Shown: piece after piece, positions 47,435 through 58,290 of the stretch
Numbering within the stretch: the first letter of the stretch is position 1
Layout of the letters: every line of letters begins with the position of its first letter
Assembly (NCBI RefSeq): GCF_042100115.1
Contig: NC_091278.1
Location: 1,178,001-1,242,000 of the forward strand
From: Alternaria dauci
Lineage: Eukaryota > Ascomycota > Dothideomycetes > Pleosporales > Pleosporaceae
Direction: 5' to 3'
DNA: 64,000 nt
Notes under the pieces: model-generated
Seen by the model: only the letters and a program-made list of their open reading frames with translations
Told to the model about the DNA's origin: nothing
Database searches by the model: none
Position numbers and translations under genes: made by a program

Positions 47435-48770
47435 TCAGTTGTAAGTCTGGCCGATGTGGCGCTCACTCTCGGGCTTCCAGGTACCTGTTGCTAGTCAGTA
47501 TTGAGGCAACCAAGGACTCGAGGCGGATGTAATGAGATGATCGTCGCATCCGGCGGCTTGTACTGCGTAGTACGATGGAGCGTGGTGCGACGGTGCATTC
47601 AGATGCTCGACAAAGGGAACGGAACTACATACCTTCAAAGTTGTGCTTCACGTAGGCCATTGGGTCGTCATCCTCGCCAGCACCCATGGTCTTGATGCCG
47701 GGACTGAAGCTGGTGATGGGCAAGACAATGACATCACCAACTTTCTTGGGCGCCTTCATGCCGGTAAAGTTTTCCCATGTGATGTTGCCCTTGCTCGTGC
47801 TCATGTCGAAGTAGTCGGGGTTGTTGAAGTAGTTGAAGATGGTGTCGGTCCAGACGGCAGGCCCGGTAAACTCGATTATGCCCTTGTAGTCTTTGCTCAG
47901 CTTGCCAGCGCGCTTGCGGTTGAGTGTCTCCTGAGTGATGTTTGCAACAACATCGACAAGAACGGGGTGGCCAGGCTTCGACTGAATAGTCCACTGGCAG
48001 AACTGGACGCGGCGGGAGTACCACTGGGCCCAGTCCGGGCGGTCTGGATCAGCCTCGATGCCGATGACCATTCCATAGGTGTTTACGGGTACGTCAGAGG
48101 GTATCCAGTCCGACGCAGGCTTCAATGCCGAAGTGTCAATGTCTGAATAGATGCCGCCGCGAGCAAGGAGGATGAGGTAGCGGAAAAAGTCGGCTTTGAG
48201 CACAGGGACGGGCAGAGCATTGTAGGCTTCAATGACCTCGGGGACGGAGGAATAGAGATGTCTGATCAGGTGTACCGCGACGTTGTCGGTGATGACCTCG
48301 TGGACGAAGGACGGGTGGTGGATGCTCCAGCTGGCCTCTGGCTCGCGGAACATCTCCTCGAACTCGCCCTGTGCGGGTGTGTACTTCCATGTCTGCCAAA
48401 TGTATGCGGGCGTCTTGGCGTCGACATCGTAGGGGAACTGGTACTCGAGCTGTTCCTTGAGTGGGCGCTTCCTCAGCTCGTCCATGCTGATTTGGGTCTT
48501 GGGCTTCTTGGGCGCCGGCGCATCGGGCGTGTCAAACGTCTTTTCCGCCTTCTCTGCGGTCTTCTCCGCGGCCTTGTGCGCCTCTTTGGCTTCCTTCTCC
48601 TTGAGCTTTGCGCGTTCCCGCTCAGCTGGATTTACCCAGGCAGTCGGCCTGGGCATTTCCTTTGCATTGCGGAAGTTGGGGGCTGTGCTCCCGTGGTGTT
48701 GCGATTTGAAGATGAAGAACAGCGTCAGACAAGCCAGGGAAAGCACAAGGGCTTTCTTGAAGGTGAGCAT
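47435..48770 (-). CDS. GT32 glycosyltransferase (OCH1/mannosyltransferase family)
   Basis: Two exons, 47633-48770 (379 codons plus one base) and 47435-47484, with a 148-bp intron (GTATGT..AACAG), encode 395 residues. The last exon supplies the conserved ending, changing HNFEG to HNFEGTWKPESERHIGQTYN. It is a type II Golgi-like protein: a short cytosolic start (MLTFKK), a membrane anchor at about 7-22, and a charged Lys/Glu/Ala stem (about 48-80). The catalytic domain has PAYIWQTWKYTP and the hallmark ADFFRYLILLARGGIYSDIDT, with the sugar-nucleotide-binding DID at 210-212. The family includes Och1 alpha-1,6-mannosyltransferases that start outer-chain N-glycans; this one may be Och1 or a paralogue. 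An apparent N-terminal extension to 48860 begins with TTG and is rejected. Confidence 0.9.
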
Positions 48771-51591
48771 GGTGGCCGGCGCGGTTGAAAGGCCCAGCGA
48801 ATGACGGTGACGACGGGAAGGGTCCTTGGAAAGCGAAGGGCGAGGACAGGTGGGTGTCAATTAGGGCCTAGGTGGGAAGATGCAATCGCAGAGCAGATGC
48901 CCGTGTCGGGGCTTCGGGGTACAGAGTGGTACTCGACAGTCAGTCTAGAGAAGTGTTGACCTTATGGGCGGGAAGGGGCTAGTGGTGTGGTCGTGGAAGT
49001 GCAAGTGGGAGGGAAATGAGAGGTGGAACGCGCAATTCACGGACACGAGGACAGAAGGAGCGACATTGAGTGCGCGTGAGGCGGTGGAGGCTATGGAAGG
49101 GCATGGGCGGCGGCGATAACCACGGGGTTTTTGAAAGAGCACCCGCGAAGGGCCAAAGCCAAGCAGGGGTGCTGCGAGTTTCACGTTCGCAGCCACGCTA
49201 AGCGGGTAGCGTGCGCCTGTCGTTGACGAATGTTCCATGGCCGACTCAACATCGCGGCAAAGCTTGTTCCAAATCAGTTGGCGGCACCGAGCCTTGTCTT
49301 ACTACACGCCCCTCAGCAGCCCTGGTCTCATTACGACGCCGGGGGCGACTTTTCACACCTTCCACGCCTCTCTCGTGTATGCCGGGTGGAGAGCCTGGTC
49401 ATGACAGGTATCCCTCTTCTCAGCCCATGACTACCTGAGTAATGCCGGCCGTTCACGCGCTAGCTGGGCGGCGACACGGTGCAGTCCACGGCAACGGCGA
49501 CGCATCTTTCTCCCCCCTTTCACATTGTGGGAACATCTGAGAATACAATGCTCATCTGCTGCCGAATTCGTGACTGCTTTGATGCAGCCGGCTCTCGATG
49601 CCATGGTGGCACTACGATTGTTACAGCCGTTGTTCCCTCGAAGCTTGAATCTAGCCCGTCCTGATTTCTACTGTACGTCGTCCAGACGCGCGTTGGCTGC
49701 GGGCTCCGAGGGAACTAGGTGAAACGCCGCGTCCTACCTCTTGCAGGATAGCCCTCCCGCGCCATCGACTGCCGCTCAAACTTTGTTGGCCGGCGAGCTG
49801 CACCGGCCTGCTGTTTTCCCACTGGGCAGGTGTAGCTTGCATCCACTCACGCCTGCTTGCTGCGGGACCTATCTGGCTAAGCTCGTCGACTACAGCACGC
49901 TTCTGCATTTTGCACGCTGACTGGTGCCAGTCTCAACCTGCGCCTTATCGCAATGATGAAGCCGCGAGTCCATCTTCCAATACCACGTCATGGACACTCT
50001 ATCTCGGCTCCACCCTCCCCGCCCGCGTGGCTTGGTAAAATCGCCCCGCCATTGATCTGACTACATGTACAATTCCTTGGACTCGATGTTCGGAGGAGAA
50101 CAACCATCGTTGCCTGGTCATATAGCGAACGCGACATGTTTTCTGTCAAAGGAAAAGATCGCAGTGAATACGAGGCAGCAATATCAAACCTCTGCGATGA
50201 GCGACTCCGACGCAGCCGTTGTTAGGGTTACAGCACCCTTGTAACATCTACACTAAGCAGGTGGCGTACTATTGTGTATCTCACAAATTGCAGCGCCTCC
50301 CTCTTACGGACAACGGTCCGCCGGCTCTGCGCTTGAGAGTGAAGTGCAGAAGCCTGTACATGACGCCCTCTGCTTACCATAGGTAGCCTAACAGAAACCC
50401 CAAGATAACGGCTGTGCGAAAGCAACAGCACTAGAATCGCGGCTTTGCGACGGTGTCAATACTATCTTTGGCAAACTACCATTTCAAGATGTCCATCCGG
50501 ATCTGATTACCTTTTTCCATACCTAAACTCCACCTGGGCACTCTTCTGGTCACTTGCTCATCCGTAACATACGCGTCAGCTTCTTGACCATCGATTCTTG
50601 TCCGCACAAAACGTTACAGCCTCACGTGTCACGGTTTCAGATACCCGCTGAGGAACAATCTTTTCCCGAAACTCTCCGTTCCTCGGCTGCGTATTCCCCA
50701 CGGTTACATCCTAATCTCGAAAAGCAAACAACCGCGCGCACCGCTGCCGTTCATGCCGTCTAGAGCCAACGGGTTTCTGAAGCGGGAGAAGCAAAAAGGT
50801 ACCTGGGTAACGTCCTGGAACCTTCAGGGCACCCGAAATTAGAATGCGTTACAACATGTGTGTGGCGCGGCATTAGCCAACTAGACAAGCGATTGACCAA
50901 TCGACCGCCTCTCTCTCTCTCTCTCTCTCTGTATACTATAACAGCATTCAATATGTGGCTGTGCTCACCCGGGAGTTCCGCATCGACTACAAGAAAGCTG
51001 TTTCTAAAACCAGACCCGACCATCGTTGCTAGTACAGTAGTCCGACCCCGCACAAAGATCTATGAATAGTAGCGCCGGCTGTGTAGAGCTGAATTTCGTC
51101 AGCGATGCTCAGCTCAAGATTGCGCGTCGCCGGCTCTATATAGCATCATGAAGTACCAAGCATGGATGCACTCTGGCGCCGTTCGTAAAGGTGCCCATAA
51201 TGCTCAGCCGTGCTTTGTACGGTGTATGGTCGGCCGCACGTGTCCATCTACTGCCTGACTAGGGAAGGCACCTGCGTCAGCGAGTCAGCTAGCACAACGT
51301 GCGGGCATGCGATCGTCATCAGCCCTACCTTGTCGATACGAGGAATAGTTTCTCAACAATTTGCAGAGTGGTGACGCTGATTAAAGGGGTTCAGGAGATT
51401 GACATTATGAATAGTTGTGTTGCTGCTTGAAACTCATCATATCGGGTACATCGGCACAACACGTCTTGGCTGTAGAGGGATTATATCTTTGAATACTGCA
51501 TCATCTGTTTGGATGATGCAACACAGCCAGAAAAGTAAAAGAACCAACGGATGGTAGGAATGCACACGCAGTTCGTTTCAATTCATTTCAT
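48771..51591. other. 2.8-kb intergenic region
   Basis: No supportable gene. It begins with the GT32 promoter and ends with the 3' flank of the gene at 51592. Frames at 49211-49438, 49651-49908 and 50760-51053 are Arg/Ser/Pro-rich without motifs. A (CT)11 microsatellite lies at 50909. Confidence 0.5.
50909..50930. repeat. Microsatellite (CT)11
   Basis: Eleven perfect CT units in non-coding sequence. Confidence 0.95.
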
Positions 51592-53347
51592 TCAAACCAC
51601 CTTCTCGCCAGAAGCGCCCCATCCAAAGTCGATGCGACACCAAGCGCCCTCGCCTTGTTTACGCATGCCTTGAATGTCCATGCCAACAAGTCTAGCGACT
51701 TTTTCTCTATTCACCCACTCGGCCACGGCATGTCCAGTTTCCCGTGGGTTCAGCCGCCATTTGACACTTTCCCTATCTTTGTTGTCTCTTAGCCAGCGGA
51801 GTAATTGCACGGGTACAATGCCCGCAGGCATGTTCTGTAGACTTTGGCTGTCGCTTGGAATCCAGCCCTGGAAGAAGTTGACGTAGGTTATGCGGCGCCA
51901 GGCGTCGTTCCAGTCTGGGCCAGGAATTCCAGTCTGTGTGCTCCATTCCGTGCTTGTGCTTGCATCCATAGGCGTGCGACCGGGATGCGACGTCAGGGCT
52001 TTGAGCCAGTTGCAGCCTTCTAGGTCGAGCCACTGCAGCGAGTATGTGTCTTTTGAAAAGCGGCGTAGGATGTTGGTAGCTTCATGCCAGTCATCGTCGA
52101 GATCGGAGTAGAAATGTGATCCTCCTAGTGATACACTTGTTTGTTGGGAAACCATCGACGTGGTATTCGCATTTGGTGTCATAGTGGGACGGGGCCAGTG
52201 AGCGAGGGAGAGATGCGTGATCTTGTTGAGGTTGGGCGAGATGCGAAGCAGATCGGGCCACGATGCCCATTGCCCAGGATGAGCGAGAGACAGTCGGCTC
52301 AAGTTGCTGAAAAATGGAATTTGGAGCTTCATGGCAGATAATGGGGGAGCTATTGCGCTCTCTTGAATTTCCTCTTCCCAGGACTCGGCGATTTCGTCGG
52401 TGACGCGAAGGGCGCCAACGTCCGCTGTGGTAATGGCACTGGGACGCTTGACGCATTTTGCAAGATCGCTGATCTTGAAGCGTTCGCTCAACAATCCGCT
52501 GAGATCGAGGAATTGGACCTCCTCCCAGCCCGAGGTGCCAGTACCCTCTTCATCCTGGAACAGAGTCTTGAGCGACTTGAAGTCTAGGCTTCCCTTCTCC
52601 CCATATAATGTCAGATAACTCAATAGTGCTTCTTTCAGCGAGGTCGGTAGTGATGTGATGTAGTGTTGTTCGTACTCGATGAGTCCCTCCCAGTTCTGGG
52701 CAAACGACCGTAGACAGTAGTGGACGAGGCTTCGCGGCGGAGGCAGGCGCTGTCATGAGTAAGAAGCCTGCATTGGACGATTAAGCCTTGAAGACCAATT
52801 GCAAAGGAGCTCGTTCCTTCTAGCGTGTACTTGGGGTACGACGCATAGGAACGAGCTCCCTTGCATGCTAGCCACGTTTTGGGGGGCGTCGTACCTTGTA
52901 TTCTTCATTGGTAACCCTGGCCAGCGTTCCAAACCTTACGGCGCCTTTGTTTGCCTCGGCCCTGTTCTTTCTCATGTATGCTGGGGCATGGCGACTCGTC
53001 TGCAGCCAGCTCGTGGGCGCGGCAGGTCCTGGAGGCGGTCTCGCGCCACCCATGACCCTTCGTGTCCTCGTGTTGGCCTTTGGTTTGGGAGCATTAACTT
53101 CGGGTATGTGCAATATGCGCCGGAGCTCTGGCGGGACGGTACGGCTGCTTACTACCGATGTGAGGTCATCTCGTTGTTCGGGCGTTGCTCTGGGAGCTTG
53201 TTCGCGACGCAGCTGCTGTATGCGCTGGTTGACGGTTTGGGGCTCGGACGGCGTCGACGAGGAAGCGGGGGAGCGCGAACTCTGCAGCGACGGGTGGACG
53301 TACGACGGTTTGGCAGTCGTGTACGAGGGTGTGTGCTTCTTGGGCAT
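51592..53347 (-). CDS. Conserved-looking fungal protein with Leu-rich segment, two exons
   Basis: Exon 1 is 52895-53347 (151 codons) and exon 2 51592-52749 (385 codons plus stop), both phase 0, giving 536 residues. The N-terminus (MPKKHTPSYTTAKPSYVHPS) is basic, Ser/Pro-rich and disordered. It then has a short coiled part (VNQRIQQLRREQ) and ARVTNEEYK at the splice, followed by RLPPPRSLVHYCLRSFAQNWEGLIEYEQHY. The C-terminal half has weak leucine-rich-repeat character (EVQFLDLSGL, LSRLSLAHPG, ITHLSLAHW, LQWLDLEGCNW). No catalytic motif is visible. The product may be a nuclear or cytosolic scaffold; the function is unknown. Each half looks like a separate gene unless the intron is removed. If the intron is retained, translation ends at the stop at 52868-52870, giving a 159-residue product. 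Confidence 0.75.
52750..52894 (-). other. 145-bp intron with strong internal secondary structure
   Basis: The donor is GTACGA directly after codon AAG and the acceptor is ATGACAG. It contains an 18-bp inverted repeat with a 28-nt loop. A 10-nt loop segment (52835-52844) is perfectly complementary to the 5' splice site (52886-52895), so both helices could form together as a pseudoknot. Confidence 0.75.
52801..52864. repeat. 18-bp inverted repeat (hairpin) inside an intron
   Basis: The left arm 52801-52818 (GCAAAGGAGCTCGTTCCT) and right arm 52847-52864 (AGGAACGAGCTCCCTTGC) match in 17 of 18 positions as inverted copies. The one difference is a G-U wobble in the transcript. The loop is 52819-52846. 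Confidence 0.9.
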
Positions 53348-54417
53348 GGCACCGAGGGTTTGCTGCTTCCCAGCGTGTGCGCGTCGAGGCGGAAAGCTGT
53401 GTGCTTGGGACGCTCTATGAGTGATTCCTAGGTAAGCGCGGGGGATATCAAGACTGGTGAGTCAAACGACTATGACTGTATCAAAGAAGGCGCCCTGGGA
53501 GCATGTTTACAAAGCAGCCTCGATGGAGTTGTGTGACTCAATACCATGCATGCGCAGTCTCTCGACTTTGAGATGTCGACTTGCCCATGTTCGTCATCGC
53601 GCCACTCCGGCTGTGGCGCGCCAGCACGTGCGACAGCGACTATCACATCTTGACGTGAACGCGACAGGACGTGTCGGTCATCTTGGGTGCAGGAAGGCGA
53701 GTAAGACAACCAACCCGTTCTGTAGGCAGACTCGGCAACCTTATCGTGGAACAAACAATACGGTGTTGCCAAACGTCTGTCAAGTACCAAAGGGTGCAGC
53801 CGAGTCACAGCCGTCTGTCACTGTCACGCTACCGGTAGACGGGCGCCAGGAGCCAAATCCATCGGTCCAACCCGTCGTCGTGCCTTATCCCTCGAATGCT
53901 CCTATCGATTCCTTAAATGAGACTGCAACAGCATGACTGCCCGCCATGGCACCCACGTGCAAGTAACGCCGACATGACCGAGAGGCCCCGAGTCTGCCAT
54001 GTCGCTGTTTACTTGTTCCCCCTATTAACTCGGCATTGATGGCCTTTATTTGCTGCATTTTCAACGCAATCTTGCGCATCGTCCTAGTTGCCGTCACCGC
54101 CAGCAGCACCAAGCATCGACTCAGGCACATGCTGGCCTGCTAATTTTATCCTCTCGTCAGCCACGGCAGATCCTCGTAAGGCAAGATCCGCCGCTTTGGT
54201 GGACCCTCAGCCCCGGCCACTCAAGCCGCCTCATCTTGAGCGCGCGTCGCTCCTGTCTTTTTCTCTCCCTCCATCTGTCCTTCTGTTTGTCCACCACCAA
54301 CACTGACGATGACATGACCTGCCCCCCAGCCCTACTTTCGTTTCCACTGCCGCCTTTCGATTAGCGATGCGATAATACCCAGCCCTCATCTTAACACTCG
54401 TTTACTACTCGCACACG
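53348..54417. other. Divergent promoter region
   Basis: About 1.1 kb between the start codons of the Leu-rich-segment gene (minus) and the PGAP4-like gene (plus). The plus-strand frame at 53457-53936 and minus-strand frames at 53470-54130 have no domain. C/T-rich sequence just before 54418 fits a leader. Confidence 0.5.
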
Positions 54418-55719
54418 ATGCATTTCTCACCCTCGCGCCTTGTCATAGGCATAGCCGTCTTTGTTGCCGTGAGCTTCTTCTACACCGTCAACTCGATATC
54501 TGCACGCGACCCCACGTCCGTCTTCTTCAACCCACGCAAAGGCTACACCCCCCGCTACTCCGCCATCAGACGACAGCAGGCCGAGTCCTTCATCTCGTCC
54601 TACAACCCCGCCAAAGTAACAAAGGCTGGCAGCGAAAAGCAGCGAAAACTATGCGTCGGCATACCTTCATACCAGCGGGACGGCGCTCAGTACCTGCCAG
54701 ACGCCGTGGGCTCGTTGCTCGACGGTCTCACGCCCGAAGAGCGTCAGGAGATATACCTAATCGTCTTCATACCACACTCGAACCCTGAGGCACACCCTGC
54801 GCACAACGAGGAGTGGCTGGCTGGTCTTGCCGACGAAGTGCTAACGTACGGATACGGCTTCGACCGCATGCAGTACATTCGTATCATGGAGGCACGAAAC
54901 AACTTTTTGGAAAAGGGCTTGTTCGACTACCAATATCTGTTGGACAAGTGTACAGAGAAATTCACGCCATATGTGGCTCTCTTCGAAGACGATACCGTAG
55001 CTGTGGACGGATGGTACCACCGCACCATGTCCGCCATCCATGAGGCAGAGCAACAGGCAGCCTTGCAGCGAGCGAAACCAGACTTCCTCTACTTGCGCCT
55101 CTTCTACACCGAGGAGTTCCTCGGCTGGAATGCCGAAGAGTGGAGGACATACCTCAAGAACTCGCTATACGTGGCCATGGTGCCTACCGTCATTGTTCTC
55201 TTCTTCCGTTTCGCACAGCCGACGACGAAACTGACCCTCGCCCTCATGACGCCCCGCAGCTTCCTGGCAATGTACACCATACTTGCCTTCTTGATTCTTA
55301 CGTATTTCGGTCTCGGTCGCATTACCGTCCAACCCATGGCTGTCGGCGTCCACGAAATGCCTCGTTTCGCCTGCTGCAGCCAAGCCTTTGTCTTCCCTAC
55401 TGTCAAGGCTGGCGAGCTCGTGGATTACTTCAAAGAACGCCATCTGGGCTATATGGACGTCATCACAGAGGATTTCGCAAACGAAAGGGGAGAGCTGAGA
55501 TACGCCATCACGCCTCCTCTGGTTCAACATGTAGGACGCAAGAGCTTCCACGGCGACGACATTGGCCCCATGAGCAAGTGGATGTTGAGTGTAGCCGAGA
55601 AGACGTGGAGTTTTGCTTTTGAAAAGTTCGATTGGAGAGCGTTGAGGAGGGAACACGAAGAGGTTGCGAGAATGAGAGACGAAGCAAAGGACATTGCTGC
55701 CGCTGGACAGGAGATATAG
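54418..55719 (+). CDS. PGAP4-like fungal membrane glycosyltransferase
   Basis: An intronless 433-residue protein. An N-terminal anchor (about 8-24) suggests type II Golgi or ER topology. The catalytic region has LCVGIPSYQRDGAQYLPDAVGSLL (78-101), a strand IYLIVFIPHSNPEAH and the acidic motif E190-D-D192 in ALFEDDTVAVDGWYHRT. Two membrane segments are then inserted inside the domain (about 251-265 and 281-298). The domain resumes with AVGVHEMPRFACCSQAFVFP and ITPPLVQHVGRKS. A membrane hairpin inside a glycosyltransferase domain is characteristic of PGAP4/TMEM246, the GPI-GalNAc transferase, and fungal relatives share the layout. A role in GPI-anchor side-chain or related glycosylation is inferred from family; the sugar and acceptor are unknown. 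Confidence 0.78.
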   Translation: MHFSPSRLVIGIAVFVAVSFFYTVNSISARDPTSVFFNPRKGYTPRYSAIRRQQAESFISSYNPAKVTKAGSEKQRKLCVGIPSYQRDGAQYLPDAVGSLLDGLTPEERQEIYLIVFIPHSNPEAHPAHNEEWLAGLADEVLTYGYGFDRMQYIRIMEARNNFLEKGLFDYQYLLDKCTEKFTPYVALFEDDTVAVDGWYHRTMSAIHEAEQQAALQRAKPDFLYLRLFYTEEFLGWNAEEWRTYLKNSLYVAMVPTVIVLFFRFAQPTTKLTLALMTPRSFLAMYTILAFLILTYFGLGRITVQPMAVGVHEMPRFACCSQAFVFPTVKAGELVDYFKERHLGYMDVITEDFANERGELRYAITPPLVQHVGRKSFHGDDIGPMSKWMLSVAEKTWSFAFEKFDWRALRREHEEVARMRDEAKDIAAAGQEI

Positions 55720-55980
55720 ATTTGGGACTTGAGTAATGACTTGACTAGACCACCGACATGTTAGATATACCCATGAATTTGCCAATGTATTTGTTTTAAC
55801 CATTTTGGCATCTTGAGCACCTGTTCATGCCTATTCTCAGAATAAACGGACCCGATTGACAATATATCGAGTAGCTTGGTTCCAGAGTTTTTAACATATC
55901 TTTAGGAACAGAGTATTAGACGGAAACTGTCCGCAACAAGTCTGATTTTTTTCCGATTTCGAGGATCGACTTCCAAACGT

Positions 55981-56924
55981 TTACGTGTCCGGCCCACTGC
56001 AAGTCTGCGCTGTCTTCTCTTCGCCGCTTGCGGGCGTATATTCAGCTCCAATAATCTTTGCCAATTCCGAGATATTGGTATGATCGACTGTGGTCTGCAT
56101 GCGGTATATGTACTCGCATTCGCCATCTACACATCACCACCGTTAGTACCATGGTGGAGAAGGGACAACACACTCCACATCTAACGAAACTTACCGGCAG
56201 ACAAAACCACCTCACCGCCATTCAACGCTTTGGGTCCCACAGAATTCACATGCTGTAGATCTCCCAATGCACCCTTGATGCCACCAAAGATCCTGGACAC
56301 CGTACTGCCCGCATTGCGCATGTAATCTCGCTGTTCGTCGCCAGCTTTTCCTTCAGCCAGGTTCGACTTGAACTGGAAGAGCTTGTGTAGGCGGAGTGTT
56401 GGGTCAGTGTAGATGGGGTATTTGGAGGAGGATTTAACTGCATAGGTATCAATGGGCTGGTAGGAGCCGCATCCTACAACAAGGACTGAGTGCTACATGT
56501 TAGTTGGAACTGTTTTTGGTTTCCCATTGGTGATGCGTACTTTGAGTATTGGAAGGAAGGTTTGATGGCGGTATAGATTCACTCATACAGCGGACATACG
56601 CTTGGCAATTCAGACACCCTGAGCATGTCAGTTTCCCATTCCCTGTATCCCATCCCTAAGTGATTCTGGTAGTTTCCAGTGGTTCATGGCCCTGAGACAT
56701 GATGTGGGCCCCAGTGCTGCCACTAGTCATGTTACCCAACACTTACAGAAATGCCGAATAAACACCAACACAGTTCTCTGTCCTTTGACAAGGTCGCCTA
56801 GCGTCCTGGTCTTGCCCTCTCGGTCGTACACATCAATCTTGAGCGCTTCCGACAACTCCTCGGCCGTAGGTGATTTGCGGGGGCTATCCACATCGGAAGG
56901 CTCGGCAGCAGTAGGAATAACCAT
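55981..56924 (-). CDS. Peroxiredoxin-like (AhpC/TSA-2) protein, four exons
   Basis: Exons are 56747-56924, 56541-56618, 56195-56485 and 55981-56126, with introns of 128, 55, 68 bp in order between exons 1-2, 2-3, 3-4. They total 693 nt and 230 residues. Splicing assembles the thioredoxin-fold core: TLGDLVKGQRTVLVFIRHFW-C61-LN-C64-QAYVRC, then ILVVGCGSYQPIDTYA and a Gly-rich region around RIFGGIKGALGDLQHV. The ending is GECEYIYRMQTTVDHTNISELAKIIG. The CxxC pair at 61-64 is the probable redox centre, as in PRXL2/AAED1-type peroxiredoxin-like proteins. A thiol-reductase or peroxide-handling role is inferred. All four exons remain in frame and all introns have GT..AG ends. It lies 261 bp from the 3' end of the convergent PGAP4-like gene. 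Confidence 0.82.
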
Positions 56925-57110
56925 GTTGTATAGCTTAGCTCCTAATGGTGGGGTTTGGTCCGAAGTCTGTGATGTCTGGTAGAGCGTTGCTGGGCACTAA
57001 TTCCAACTTCCTCCTGTTGACGATGACGATTACAAGGAAACGAGCGCCGTGGCTTCACGCTAACGACCGGGCTAATCTGGATCTAGTATAGCGCCATCGT
57101 CTCGTCGCCC

Positions 57111-57726
57111 TTACGTGCGCAATTCCACTTTCCCAGCCTTCGAAATTTGTCGAATTTGCATCATGCTACCGACGCACATCTTCGTTCCAGGCGGAGAATA
57201 CTCCATCGAACGGATGTAGTGTACGTAAACCGCACGCGCTGGTCTGATGTCGCCGCCAGTCTGCTTGCACCGCCGTCTCATGCACGCCCTCTTTGCTATG
57301 CCAGTGGATAGCAACTTTCTGCGATCAAACCCGAGAAGACGTCCGAGGATGAAGGAGAATAAAGATTCGTGTCGTCGAACGATACCATGAGCCCAACTCT
57401 CCACGTAACGCTCAACATGATTTGCCTTTTGCCAACGGAAACCTGCCACGCATCGGCTGCTGGGTCATGGTTCTACGTCTGAAAATACTCCATGTTATGG
57501 CCTTCGATGCATGCGGTGACCACCTACCGTATTCCTCAAGTAATGCCGCTCGACGATGGTCTTGAAGCGCCGCGGAGCGGCCTTTGTCGGTAATCCATTT
57601 CCATGCGGAGAGTCGCCCGCTGGACGATAACCACGTCACAACCCACAAACTTCTAGCGAAGTCGTATTCGGGCGTCGACCTGCCCGATAACAATTCAAAT
57701 GTATATTTACTAGCTATCTGGCCCAT
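57111..57726 (-). CDS. Orphan protein, two exons, 176 residues
   Basis: Exon 1 57528-57726 (66 codons plus one base) and exon 2 57111-57442, with an 85-bp intron (GTAGGT..GGCAG), give MGQIASKYTFELLSGRSTPE through EEYGFRWQKANHVERYVESW to KAGKVELRT. The phase fits exactly (531 nt). The protein is basic with Trp/Arg-rich helices (ARSLWVVTWLSSSGRLSAWKWI; RLLGFDRRKLL) and a cluster RACMRRRCKQTGG. No domain was recognised. The MGQ start has a near-N-terminal glycine that could be myristoylated, but this is weak. Without the intron there are two unrelated short frames, so the model needs transcript evidence. Confidence 0.45.
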
Positions 57727-58290
57727 TATGTCACCGCTTCTTGGGTGACAGCCGAGGCGATCACCTTTCAAGCTTCCTTAAGCTCAACTGTCATCCGTTA
57801 GCCGTTAGTGTGGTCCTAATTATGGAACGACTAGTAGATAGTTACCCATGAAGCCGCCTCGCTGGGATGCTTTGAACTATCGAAAAAGACTTTCGGACCA
57901 CGGGACACTATTCGTGTCAAGCTCACCACCGTCACGATATTCGCTCATACGACTGTGTCTCGTATTGCGGCGCAAAAAGTGCCGAAATATGGTACACGTC
58001 CTACTCCTCGGCCAATGAGCATCAGATCGTCACTCAGAGATGAATTGAGGGCTCAGCAGGGCCGTGATGAATTGTGCCTTCTCCGAATATCCGGTCACAC
58101 TCGGGCTATGCCATCAATTGAGCATCATATCCTCACGGCCATGTTCACAGAAGTTATATAGCCCAGCCATCGCTTCTTCGACTGTCTTTATCAGCTTCTT
58201 CCATCGACAACCAAGCACAACTACCCGCAACTCCCCAACACACTGCACAAACAACCTTTTTACACGAAGCTCATACAAACCCCCTCCAAG
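57727..58290. other. Divergent promoter region
   Basis: About 560 bp upstream of both the orphan (minus) and the secreted repeat protein (plus). It carries a TATA-like element for the latter and a C/A/T-rich leader just before its start codon. The frames at 57955-58321 are not convincing. Confidence 0.5.
58154..58160 (+). promoter_or_regulatory. TATA-like element of the secreted repeat-protein gene
   Basis: TTATATA about 130 bp before the start codon at 58291, followed by a pyrimidine-rich leader. Spacing and context fit a core promoter. Confidence 0.45.

Noticed and set aside
47625..48860. Single-exon 411-residue version of the GT32 gene
   Set aside because: Its start is TTG and its end falls inside an intron. 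The ATG at 48770 begins the membrane anchor, and the spliced last exon gives the expected C-terminus.
51592..52623. Stand-alone 343-residue gene
   Set aside because: The start codon is TTG and coding sequence clearly continues upstream to a splice acceptor at 52749.
52868..53347. Stand-alone 159-residue gene
   Set aside because: It is exon 1 of the two-exon gene read into its intron; splicing at 52894 continues it in phase.
53457..53936. Plus-strand 159-residue frame between divergent genes
   Set aside because: No domain or signal; it lies in the shared promoter region.
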